From Chrysoperla carnea (lineage: Eukaryota > Arthropoda > Insecta > Neuroptera > Chrysopidae): a stretch of DNA of 64,000 nucleotides. Both the position numbers and the translations under genes were made by a program. Below, in pieces: positions 46,988 through 57,930 of this stretch (position 1 is its first letter; each line of letters opens with the position of its first letter). The notes beneath the pieces were generated by a model. That model did no database searches. It was not told the DNA's origin and worked only from the letters and a program-made list of their open reading frames with translations. Location of the stretch: assembly GCF_905475395.1 (NCBI RefSeq), contig NC_058340.1, positions 55,034,181-55,098,180 of the forward strand, read 5' to 3'.

Positions 46988-48619
46988 AGACCTAGGTGAA
47001 AATGGTCCGTTTTCGCTGTCAGTTTTTATTTCGTTACTCTTTTTTTCGTTACATCCCAACCAGCAAACAAATCAGAACGTGCGATAAGGAACATAGTTCC
47101 AAAATTTAACAATTTTTATCAATTTACGAAAAGAGGTTGGCTGGAGATTTAAATAATTTTTCTAAATTTCATTTGTTTCCTGACCCAATTAGTTTCTATT
47201 TCTAAATTATACGTAGGAAATTTTGGTATATTATTAAGCCAAATTTGCGTTTGTTATAATTTCGGACTTTGATGGTATTACATATGTTAAACAATATTGT
47301 TTTTTAAATATTATAAATATTATGATTTATTCCAAATAAATTGAACAAAATATTGATTGCTGAAAATTTAATATTAATTAATATTCGTTTTAGTGCCTAA
47401 ATAAAAAAAATATATAGTGACGGTTAAATTAAAATATAAATAATGTTTGGTACTTTGAGTATGAGTGCAGTATTAGTCCCTGCAGATATGAAAAAAGTCA
47501 CTAAGAATGGTCAAAAATTTTTTACAATTGGTTTTTTTAATGCCAGCCGAGAAATTAAAAGAATTTAATTTAAACCAAAATTTTTAATCAAAGCAAAAAG
47601 AGTGCCTATATTTGAACTTTCCATTTAGGTACAACGAAATTCTTAGGTAACTGCAAGTTTTTCTCAAATCTGCAGAGGAGTACATTATTTACAATTTGTT
47701 CAATTTATTTTGAAATTATGAATAATTATTATTAAATAAAAATAATACCTGCTTTTAAATGAGTATATATATAAACTGGCTTACCTATTAATTATTATAA
47801 ATGTTGAGAATACCTTCCGTTGAATTAATTTTTTTTACTTTAATTTTTAATTAATAAAAATCATTAAATAACAATATAATATAAATAGGGGAATGTTTGG
47901 TTTTTCCCAGTAAAAACTTTATGCTCAGATAATATTTGATTCATATACTCTTCTTTATAAACTACAATTTCCCCTACTTTAAAATTAAGAAAAGCATCTT
48001 ACATGTAACAATGTAACACATCTATAGCAATTTATTTTTTATTGTTTAAAATTATTTTGTAAATTATTTTAATAAATTATTTAAAGTTTTATTAAATTTT
48101 ATCAAAATTTTCCTCAGAGAAACCACAAAATTATAATTATCCTGATCCCATAATAATGAAGTGAAATTTCGAAAAAGAATCAGAGATAAAGGTAAGTTTG
48201 GCAATAGGGTATTCTACTATGTTTAAAAGGGACTTCAAAGCCACAAAAAATACATTTCGGAAAAATAAACACGCTTTCTTGCCATAAAATTAAATTAAAT
48301 TTTAAACCTTTTTAATTCTCGCAAAAACGCTGTCAGCCATTTCGGTGTCGTAATATTGGTAAAAACAACAGTCGTGTATGTAATTATTGTATGTATAAAT
48401 AACCCTGATAGAAAAAGGGTATTAATAAATTCGAATATTCGAATTAATAAATTCGATTTGAAAGCGATACAATTCGATTCATTAAAATTACAAATTTTTA
48501 AATTTTAGATGAACTAAAACTTAAAAAAAAGTTAGAGTTCTTAAAAATAAACCGAATTCAGGCTTCAATGCGAAAATAATTCGAAAAAATATTCAAACTT
48601 TTTTTAAAAATTTGACCTA
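46988..48619. other. AT-rich stretch without recognised features
   Basis: 1.6 kb between the long-inverted-repeat element and a minisatellite. I see no ORF with coding character, no inverted repeats of note and no RNA genes. Confidence 0.5.
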
Positions 48620-49095
48620 AAATAAGACTTATATGCAATTTGTACATGTATATATGTTGTTACTGTTGCCTAGATATAGAGTAAATGAAACCAAAAAAAT
48701 TAATACAATCCTTTTTACAAAATTTTGGCTACTTTTAAGACATAAAATAATATTTTTATGCAATTTGCACATGTTTATATGTTGTTATTGTTGCCTAGAT
48801 ATAGAGGAAGAGGAAATGTAAAGAAATGATACAATCCTTTGTACCAAATCTTGACTTTTTTTAAGACATAAAATAATATTTTTATGCAATTTGCACATGT
48901 TTATATGGTGTTTCTGTTGTCTAGATGAAGAGTCAAGAACCAAGCTATGAAAAATTTTCGATTAAATGACTTTGAAAGCGATTCAATAATGCAAACCTTT
49001 TATAAAGATCTACTTCCATTCAAAACGTAAAACAATTTCTTTATACAAAGAGAACATATCTATATGTTGTTAATGTTGGCTAGACGTAGAAGAAA
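48620..49095 (+). repeat. Minisatellite, ~126-bp unit, about four copies
   Basis: TATGCAATTTG.ACATGT.TATATG followed by TTGTTGCCTAGATATAGAG recurs near 48631, 48757 and 48883, with a diverged copy near 49040. Each unit includes AAGACATAAAATAATATTTT. Open frames across it are not genes. Confidence 0.75.
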
Positions 49096-49796
49096 TTAAA
49101 ATACTCTGTCTGCGAGAGAAATATAACAATTTTTAGCTTTGTGAGGGGATAAACCGAGAAAATCTTCCCATTCACCTCTCTAGAACTCTATGCTATACAA
49201 AACATTCTAACTGTTGTGGGAGAAATAAATTTAAAAATAGTTCTAAAATTTTAACCGTATGAGCATTTTAGGTGGATTTGTTTCAGTTAATTAGTGTTTA
49301 AGAAAAGAAAATATTTTACTACAGTTGTATCATGCTTTATGACAGCACGTTCATTTCTTTCATTTTAGTAATTTATAACAATGTTGCATTTTATTTAAAA
49401 ACTTCCCTCATATGCTGGAATAAAAGAAACTCCGGGAATGAGTAACTAATTATTCTTAAGCTAATTTCGTACAGGACTTGGGTAAAATATTACGCTAAAT
49501 TTTCTTTACAATTATTTTATTAATACTGTTTTTATACATTCATAATAAATTTACATACTTAACACAATAAATTACATAAATTTTATAAATCAATGTTCAA
49601 AAATAATATAAATTTAAAATTAAGTTTTATTGAATAGACCGCTTAATACTAATTTTAATAATTAAAAGTAATAATTTATTTGGACTTGTTTTTGCTAAAA
49701 TAATTAAAAACACATAATATTTTTTAAAAATCTGTTATTCAAATGAATATAAACCGCCTCTTTTCACAAAATGAATTAATAGGCCAACTTGGACTA

Positions 49797-50340
49797 TTTC
49801 TTAATCGTAGGACTAAAATCGAAGTAACTGAAAGAAAATGGATATTACTAACAAACAAAAAAAAACAAAAATTTACAACACTAATACAATTTATTATTTA
49901 TTTATTTATTTTAAAACAATTTAATAGAATGTATGGTGAGAATGTATAAGCATAAATCAGTAGATTCGGACACCTAATAAAAATTGATGTTAAATTTATT
50001 GTAATTAGTATTTTATTTCTATTATTGTACAATCTTAATTTCGTTTATATTATTATTAATTGTCAATGATTTTATGCAAAATTGTTAAAATCAGTTTAAG
50101 ATCCCGGACCTGACGACAGCAATGCGCTGATTTGTATCACTCGTAGCCAAATTGTACATTTTAAGAGGTCCTGAAGCTATGACATTAACACTCCTCGTTT
50201 ATTATGTATGCCATAAAGGCTGATTATAAACGACAATGTACGTTTGTCGGAGTTCATGACAGGTACCAGTATGCAAGAGAGCATTTTACATCGAACTGTT
50301 AACCATTTACATCAAAATCAAAATTAGTAAATATATATAA
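49797..50340 (+). repeat. 540-bp block, first copy
   Basis: Starts around TTCTTAATCGTAGGACTAAA and runs through GATCCCGGACCTGACGACAG and GTTCATGACAGGTACCAGTA. It is repeated almost identically 1292 bp downstream (51089-51628) inside the satellite array. Confidence 0.85.
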
Positions 50341-50564
50341 ACATTTAAGATTCATCAATAAAAACGAAAGAAAATCATAAATACTACAAAAGTAACAAAA
50401 TCATTGCACCGCTATGTATTTTCAGTTGTTTTTAACAAATTTTTAATGAAACAGACCGTAAACGGGTTGACAAAGTTATAATAAATTTTTGGTTAGTCCT
50501 GCAAATTTAATTGCAATGGTACATTTGTAAATAAACTTTTTATTTCTATCATTGTACAATCTTA

Positions 50565-50699
50565 ATGTCGTTTGTATTATTATTAATAATTAGTTATTTT
50601 ATGGAAAATGTCAATGTCCAAACCCAAATTCAAGAACTTGCGACAGATCAAAGGAGCATTTTACGGTTTAGTATTAACAATTTACATAATCGAAATTAA
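50565..50699 (+). CDS. Satellite-unit small ORF, outlying copy
   Basis: 44 codons beginning MSFVLLLIISYFMENVNVQT. It differs from the central copies by one replacement (Met to Ile near the middle) and one silent change. The N-terminal ~12 residues are hydrophobic and signal-peptide-like. No similarity is recognised, and protein status is unproven. Confidence 0.3.
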   Translation: MSFVLLLIISYFMENVNVQTQIQELATDQRSILRFSINNLHNRN

Positions 50700-51088
50700 T
50701 AAATATATACAAACATTAAAGATTCATCAATTAATATGAAATAAAATTATAAATATTACTGAAACATTTAAAAATCATTGCACCATTGCGCATATTTTCA
50801 ATAATTTGACAAATTTTGAATCAGACAGCCAACAGACGGGTAGAGATAGCTATCACAAAGTTTTGATTATGACTACAAAATGACTATAAAAAAAATTGCT
50901 ATAATTTAAAAAACTAATAAAAGTTGTGATAATTAAAAATTATTTAAAACTGTAGTTTCGTCGAACACATACGAAAATTTACCATGACATATTTTTTTAT
51001 ATAGATACTTCTTTTTCTATCATTGTACAATCTTAATGTCGTTTGTATCATTATTAACAATTAGTTACTTTATGGAAAAAATGTCTTT

Positions 51089-51140
51089 TTATTTCTTAAT
51101 CATAGGATTTAAATCGAAGTAACTCTAAGAAAATGGATAT

Positions 51141-51175
<35 letters not shown>

Positions 51176-51628
51176 AAAAACAAATATTTACAACACTAAT
51201 TCAATTTTTGCTATTTGAAAACAATTTAATAGAATGTATAAGCATAAATCAGTAGATTCGGACACCTAATAAAAATTGATGTTAAATTTATTGTAATTAG
51301 TATTTTATTTCTATTATTGTACAATCTTAATTTCGTTTATATTATTATTAATTGTCAATGATTTTATGCAAAATTGTTAAAATCAGTTTAAGATCCCGGA
51401 CCTGACGACAGCAATGCGCTGATTTGTATCACTCGTAGCCAAATTGTACATTTTAAGAGGTCCTGAAGCTATGACATTAACACTCCTCGTTTATTATGTA
51501 TGCCATAAAGGCTGATTATAAACGACAATGTACGTTTGTCGGAGTTCATGACAGGTACCAGTATGCAAGAGAGCATTTTACATCGAACTGTTAACCATTT
51601 ACATCAAAATCAAAATTAGTAAATATAT
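51089..51628 (+). repeat. 540-bp block, second copy (inside the satellite)
   Basis: Near-identical to 49797-50340, including ACTCCTCGTTTATTATGTAT and ACGACAATGTACGTTTGTCG. It differs mainly by an expanded A run (51139-51172) and small deletions near 51200. It splits a satellite unit that has a truncated 28-codon version of the small ORF (51036-51122). Confidence 0.85.
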
Positions 51629-51961
51629 ATAAACATTAAAGATTCGTCAATTAATATGAAATAAAATTATAAATATTACTGAAACATTTAAAAATCATTG
51701 CACCATTGCGAATATTTTCAATAATTTGACAAATTTTGGATCAGACAGCCAACAGACGGGTAGAGATAGCTATCACAAAGTTTTGATTATGACTACAAAA
51801 TGACTATAAAAAAAAATTGCTATAATTAAAAAACTAATACAAGTTGTGATAATTAAACATTATTTAAAACTGTAGTTTCGTCGAACACATACGAAAATTT
51901 ACAATGACAACAATGATTTTTTAATATAAATTCTTTTTATTTCTATCATTGTACAATCTTA

Positions 51962-52096
51962 ATGTCGTTTGTATTATTATTAATAATTAGTTATTTTATG
52001 GAAAATGTCAATGTCCAAACCCAAATGCAAGAACTTGCTACAGATCAAAGGAGCATTTTACGGTTTAGTATTAACAATTTACATAATCGAAATTAA
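51962..52096 (+). CDS. Satellite-unit small ORF, copy 2
   Basis: Intact 44-codon ORF: MSFVLLLIISYFMENVNVQT, then QMQELATDQRSILRFSINNL and HNRN. ATATAAAT lies about 40 bp upstream, and AATAAA overlaps the bases after the stop. Coding status is inferred only from conservation between units. Confidence 0.3.
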   Translation: MSFVLLLIISYFMENVNVQTQMQELATDQRSILRFSINNLHNRN

Positions 52097-52438
52097 TAAA
52101 TATATACAAACATTAAAGATTCATCAATTAATATGAAATAAAATTATAAATATTACTGAAACATTTAAAAATCATTGCACCATTGCGAATATTTTCAATA
52201 ATTTGACAAATTTTGGATAAGACAGCCAACAGACGGGTAGAGATAGCTATCACAAAGTTTTGATTATGACTACAAAATGACTATAAAAAAAAATTGCTAT
52301 AATTAAAAAACTAATACAAGTTGTGATAATTAAAAATTATTTAAAACTGTAGTTTCGTCGAACACATACGAAAATTTACAATGACAACAATGATTTTTTA
52401 ATATAAATTCTTTTTATTTCTATCATTGTACAATCTTA

Positions 52439-52573
52439 ATGTCGTTTGTATTATTATTAATAATTAGTTATTTTATGGAAAATGTCAATGTCCAAACCCA
52501 AATGCAAGAACTTGCTACAGATCAAAGGAGCATTTTACGGTTTAGTATTAACAATTTACATAATCGAAATTAA
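52439..52573 (+). CDS. Satellite-unit small ORF, copy 3
   Basis: Same 44-codon ORF and flanks as copy 2. Confidence 0.3.
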   Translation: MSFVLLLIISYFMENVNVQTQMQELATDQRSILRFSINNLHNRN

Positions 52574-52915
52574 TAAATATATACAAACATTAAAGATTCA
52601 TCAATTAATATGAAATAAAATTATAAATATTACTGAAACATTTAAAAATCATTGCACCATTGCGAATATTTTCAATAATTTGACAAATTTTGGATAAGAC
52701 AGCCAACAGACGGGTAGAGATAGCTATCACAAAGTTTTGATTATGACTACAAAATGACTATAAAAAAAAATTGCTATAATTAAAAAACTAATACAAGTTG
52801 TGATAATTAAAAATTATTTAAAACTGTAGTTTCGTCGAACACATACGAAAATTTACAATGACAACAATGATTTTTTAATATAAATTCTTTTTATTTCTAT
52901 CATTGTACAATCTTA

Positions 52916-53050
52916 ATGTCGTTTGTATTATTATTAATAATTAGTTATTTTATGGAAAATGTCAATGTCCAAACCCAAATGCAAGAACTTGCTACAGATC
53001 AAAGGAGCATTTTACGGTTTAGTATTAACAATTTACATAATCGAAATTAA
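52916..53050 (+). CDS. Satellite-unit small ORF, copy 4
   Basis: Same 44-codon ORF and flanks as copy 2. Confidence 0.3.
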   Translation: MSFVLLLIISYFMENVNVQTQMQELATDQRSILRFSINNLHNRN

Positions 53051-53391
53051 TAAATATATACAAACATTAAAGATTCATCAATTAATATGAAATAAAATTA
53101 TAAATATTACTGAAACATTTAAAAATCATTGCACCATTGCGAATATTTTCAATAATTTGACAAATTTTGGATAAGACAGCCAACAGACGGGTAGAGATAG
53201 CTATCACAAAGTTTTGATTATGACTACAAAATGACTATAAAAAAAATTGCTATAATTAAAAAACTAATACAAGTTGTGATAATTAAAAATTATTTAAAAC
53301 TGTAGTTTCGTCGAACACATACGAAAATTTACAATGACAACAATGATTTTTTAATATAAATTCTTTTTATTTCTATCATTGTACAATCTTA

Positions 53392-53526
53392 ATGTCGTTT
53401 GTATTATTATTAATAATTAGTTATTTTATGGAAAATGTCAATGTCCAAACCCAAATGCAAGAACTTGCTACAGATCAAAGGAGCATTTTACGGTTTAGTA
53501 TTAACAATTTACATAATCGAAATTAA
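53392..53526 (+). CDS. Satellite-unit small ORF, copy 5
   Basis: Same 44-codon ORF as copy 2. The following non-coding sequence has a short local variant (GATTTGTCAATTAA in place of GATTCATCAATTAA). Confidence 0.3.
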   Translation: MSFVLLLIISYFMENVNVQTQMQELATDQRSILRFSINNLHNRN

Positions 53527-53868
53527 TAAATATATACAAACATTAAAGATTTGTCAATTAATATGAAATAAAATTATAAATATTACTGAAACATTTAAAA
53601 ATCATTGCACCATTGCGAATATTTTCAATAATTTGACAAATTTTGGATCAGACAGCCAACAGACGGGTAGAGATAGCTATCACAAAGTTTTGATTATGAC
53701 TACAAAATGACTATAAAAAAAAATTGCTATAATTAAAAAACTAATACAAGTTGTGATAATTAAACATTATTTAAAACTGTAGTTTCGTCGAACACATACG
53801 AAAATTTACAATGACAACAATGATTTTTTAATATAAATTCTTTTTATTTCTATCATTGTACAATCTTA

Positions 53869-54003
53869 ATGTCGTTTGTATTATTATTAATAATTAGTTA
53901 TTTTATGGAAAATGTCAATGTCCAAACTCAAATGCAAGAACTTGCTACAGATCAAAGGAGCATTTTACGGTTTAGTATTAACAATTTACATAATCGAAAT
54001 TAA
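53869..54003 (+). CDS. Satellite-unit small ORF, copy 6
   Basis: Same 44-codon ORF as copy 2 with one silent change (ACC to ACT, Thr). Confidence 0.3.
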   Translation: MSFVLLLIISYFMENVNVQTQMQELATDQRSILRFSINNLHNRN

Positions 54004-54345
54004 TAAATATATACAAACATTAAAGATTCGTCAATTAATATGAAATAAAATTATAAATATTACTGAAACATTTAAAAATCATTGCACCATTGCGAATATT
54101 TTCAATAATTTGACAAATTTTGGATAAGACAGCCAACAGACGGGTAGAGATAGCTATCACAAAGTTTTGATTATGACTACAAAATGACTATAAAAAAAAA
54201 TTGCTATAATTAAAAAACTAATACAAGTTGTGATAATTAAAAATTATTTAAAACTGTAGTTTCGTCGAACACATACGAAAATTTACAATGACAACAATGA
54301 TTTTTTAATATAAATTCTTTTTATTTCTATCATTGTACAATCTTA

Positions 54346-54480
54346 ATGTCGTTTGTATTATTATTAATAATTAGTTATTTTATGGAAAATGTCAATGTCC
54401 AAACCCAAATGCAAGAACTTGCTACAGATCAAAGGAGCATTTTACGGTTTAGTATTAACAATTTACATAATCGAAATTAA
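54346..54480 (+). CDS. Satellite-unit small ORF, copy 7
   Basis: Same 44-codon ORF as copy 2. It is the last intact copy before the array decays to the right. Confidence 0.3.
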   Translation: MSFVLLLIISYFMENVNVQTQMQELATDQRSILRFSINNLHNRN

Positions 54481-55194
54481 TAAATATATACAAACATTAA
54501 AGATTCGTCAATTAATATGAAATAAAATTATAAATATTACTGAAACATTTAAAAATCATTGCACCATTGCGAATATTTTCAATAATTTGACAAATTTTGG
54601 ATCAGACAGCCAACAGACGGGTAGAAATAGTTATCACAAATTTTTGATTACTCCTATAATAAATAAAATAAAATGGATATTATTTAAAATTATAATAAAT
54701 TACGCCGATCTTTTAACCATTTACATAATCGAAATTACTATAGATATTTATCAATTAGTGATCCAAATCATAAATATTAGTGAAAAATTAAAGAGTCATT
54801 GCACCAATATGTATTTTCAGCTGTTGAACTAATTTTGGACGACTCAAGACGACATATACACATATATGAAAAATTATAACAAATTGTGGATTCTATCATT
54901 AATATTTCTATTTCTAAGTTTAAACTCAATTTAATTTAAAATTAATTTCAAAATTGTTTACCAAATTTTTTTTATATTCTAATATATATTCAATATTAGT
55001 TAAGATAGATCTTTTATTGTCAGTATCAAGTTTATTTACTATATGCTATATGGGAATAACCCACTGGGAATAACCTGATCGCAATTATAGTATGTATACT
55101 ATAAATACCTAGTTGAAATTATAGGAAACTACGTAATTATAAATCTTAAATTAAGTACACTCTGTCAGTTAAGCCTGTTTATGGTTTAACAAAC

Positions 55195-55480
55195 TGTCTA
55201 AACATTGATCACTTTAACGTTTTGATCACTGGATGGCGAAATTTCTTCACGTTCTGTGGACACCATGATACTACGGTGAATGGCGTGATTACGCACAATA
55301 CATACCACGGAGATTCACAATTTTTTATTGCACTTTTGATTGATACCGTCGAAGAATTTCGATGTTACTGTTGCAAGCACTTCCCCATAGTTGGATACCA
55401 CCATAGGCCTAGCGAGTTTTGTGAAATTTTAATTCATTTGTTTTCTCTTGGATCAGATATGATTGCAAAAAAAAAAAAAT
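55195..55480 (-). pseudogene. Jockey-like LINE C-terminal remnant
   Basis: On the minus strand, AYGGIQLWGSACNSNIEILR then RYQSKV, followed after a frame disturbance by PWYV, matches the C-terminal end of jockey-clade non-LTR retrotransposon reverse transcriptase ORFs. Stops and frameshifts interrupt it, and the reverse transcriptase core is absent. Confidence 0.65.
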
Positions 55481-55882
55481 TAAAATGATACTTTTAATAT
55501 AGCATCTGTACTGTTTCCATTTTCACGACCAATTTTATCTGGAAAAAAATTACCATTTAGTAATTAATTATTAAATAATTTGTAAGATATATTCATTGAA
55601 AATTTTCCAAAATTTAAGCAGAGTTATTTTCGACAAAAAATAGAAACTGACATTATTTTTAACATTAAATATGTTTCCTGCCACTGATCGCATACGGGCA
55701 TCTCGAAGTTTCAAAGTTTATCTATGTGACCAATATGAACTATCAAGACATAAGAGGAATAACTGAAACTACGTACAGTAATTTTTTATATCTCATTTTC
55801 AGGAGAAATAAACAAGCTTTCGGCTGTTCTAAATGAATTTGTTTTAAAATAATTTTTTTAATTTGGGTACGCTTCTAAACTT

Positions 55883-57179
55883 TAAGGTAAATGTACATTA
55901 TTACGGGCTAGTACGTTATTCCGGGAGTTTTTTATTTTAATCAAAAAATAAGAAACACTAAATAAATTTTTAAATTTAAAAAATAACAGAGCCTCTAGCA
56001 CTAAAATATGAACAAACAAAAAATCGACTTTTGAACAAATCAAATCACACTTAAATACTTATATCAATCGAAAAAGTGATCCATCGGTTAACATCTGGTT
56101 TTATAAAAAATATGTTGTCTGTCAACGTAAGATGACAGTGTTAGATTGTTAGCTTTTTTTAGTTTACTGGTAAGTTTATCATTTTTGAATATGTAAAAAT
56201 ATTGATTAGAATGAATAAATAAATCGTTTTCAAGTTTTTTCAAATTATTTTAATTAATTATTTTCTTTAAATTATGTTTCCCGGAATTATTTACTTAACT
56301 CAGTGATAGTGAACTATATTACGGGAGTCTACCGTAATTAGGGAAAATAAGAAGTAATTATTTTTAACTCTCATTTTAAATTGGTGTTTTAATTATTAAA
56401 ATATTTTATGCCGATTGAAGCAGTAGATGCCGTTGATTTTTGTGAGGTAATTACGGGATGTATTTTTTTTTTAATTTGGCTAATTTATGCTTAAATACTT
56501 GCTTTTTATGATAAGAATATAATGTGTTTTTAACTCCCGGAATAATGAGCAGAGTTTTTACTTATGTATACAATTCCGGGAATATCACATTGTAACGGAG
56601 AAAATTGAAATTTGAATTTATTTGTTATTTTAATTAATTTTTGATGATTATTATTGTTAAAATAACGTTTACTATTATAAAAGGAATTTAAAAAAATAAC
56701 AATTCTATTAACTTCATTAATTTAATAACGATAATATTTATAATACCAATGATTTATTGTCATTAGTATTCCGAAATATGTTATGATTTTTTTAAAAATT
56801 AATTAAAAATAAAAAATTTTTATTTTTCAATCAAATTTTTTATGATAATACTCAATTATCTTAATTACATTAAACATAAAATTTTTTTAATTTACCTATG
56901 TTAAGTGTGTGTATCCTGGAATTATGTACTTTCATTCTCGGAATCAGGTTCAAAGCCAAATTTTATAATGGAATTAGAGACAAACTCGAAGTCCAGAAAA
57001 TTAACGTTTAATACTATAAATTAAAGACTTTGGCGTGAAAAAATGATCAAAACTAATTCTCAATAAATCATTTTGTACGACAAATCAATTTTTATAGTAG
57101 AAATATTTATATTTACTTCAATAATCAGCTTCAAAGTGCATTATGCCTAAATATCCCGTAATATGGTACATTTACCTTA
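55883..57179. mobile_element. 1.3-kb inverted-terminal-repeat element (TAAGGTAAATGTAC ends)
   Basis: The left end TAAGGTAAATGTACATTATT plus ACGGG and the right end CCCGTAATATGGTACATTTA plus CCTTA are 25-bp inverted repeats with two mismatches. CCGGGAAT or CCCGGAAT motifs recur internally (near 55921, 56280, 56537, 56576). No ORF of note. Superfamily unresolved. Confidence 0.7.
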
Positions 57180-57304
57180 TATGAAAGTTAGAGATAACAT
57201 TTCTCACTTTTTTAACTCTCCGTGTAAAGGGGAAGGAGTAAGAATTTTTAAGCCTATGTGACACATTTAGGTAAAACTTTTTTACTTAAAAATTTGGTTG
57301 TATA

Positions 57305-57830
57305 ATTACGGGGTGTCTTTTTTAAGTTGGCATATGCTTGAAACTCGATAAATAAATTTAATCGAAGAAAATGCTTCAAACGAAAAATATTAGTTTTAAA
57401 GGCACAAATGTTATACCGACATGGATCGAAGTTTTAAAGTTCAATTAAAAGCTTACTTTGATTCATAACTAACTAATATTATATAAACGCTTTATTAAAA
57501 TATATCCCCTTTAGGACCCATAATAAAAACGCTTTAAATTTAAGTTGTTCGTTATAAATACGCAAACGTTTTTGTTTGAATTTTTTTTTTTGTGCATTTG
57601 TTCATTCAATTTGAACAAAAGTGGTCTTCAAAGAAAAACAAACCACTTTGATCTGATTTATTCGAAAATTTTTGGCGAAGAGCGCCTAGATATGGCAGAA
57701 ACAAATATACGAAATAACAATTTTGATACGAAAAAAAAAAAAAAAAAATTAATGCATTTTTATCTATAAAATTTATTTTTTACGTTTCAAGCATATGTCA
57801 ACTTAAAAAAACATCTGTATATAGTACGGT
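57305..57830. repeat. Inverted-repeat element adjacent to the TAAGGTAAATG element
   Basis: Left arm: ACGGGGTGTC then TTTTTTAAGTTGGCATATGC and TTGAAAC. Right arm: GTTTCAAGCATATGTCAACT then TAAAAAAACATC. About 50-bp arms around an AT-rich core with an A18 run. Confidence 0.65.
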
Positions 57831-57930
57831 TTACCAAAACAAAGTGTCGTTTTCGTGAAGCCTGTTTACAATTATTCAGATCAATACATAGAGAACTAAG
57901 AGATGTACAAATCGGAAATTTTTCGTAATG

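Larger units (their letters stand above)
50340..54850 (+). repeat. Satellite array, ~477-bp unit
   Basis: Equivalent points recur at 51931, 52408, 52885, 53361, 53838 and 54315 (spacing 476-477 bp). The central units are nearly identical. Diverged or partial units occur at the left (from about 50340 and 51008) and right (54640-54850) edges, the usual pattern for an array homogenised in the middle. Each full unit contains a 44-codon ORF, AATAAA motifs, ATATAAAT upstream of the ORF, and the landmark CAACAGACGGGTAGAGATAG. The 540-bp block (51089-51628) and an A34 run near 51139 interrupt the left part. Confidence 0.92.

Noticed and set aside
48620-49095. CRISPR-like regular repeats
   Set aside because: The ~126-bp spacing, gradual divergence and eukaryotic context fit a minisatellite; there are no short direct repeats with unique spacers.
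54587-54832. 81-codon open frame at the right edge of the satellite
   Set aside because: It is made of diverged satellite sequence, starts inside repeat landmark sequence and has an Ile/Lys/Asn-biased composition expected of AT-rich noise.
55222-55488. 88-codon plus-strand frame
   Set aside because: It is the antisense shadow of the jockey-like LINE remnant read on the minus strand.
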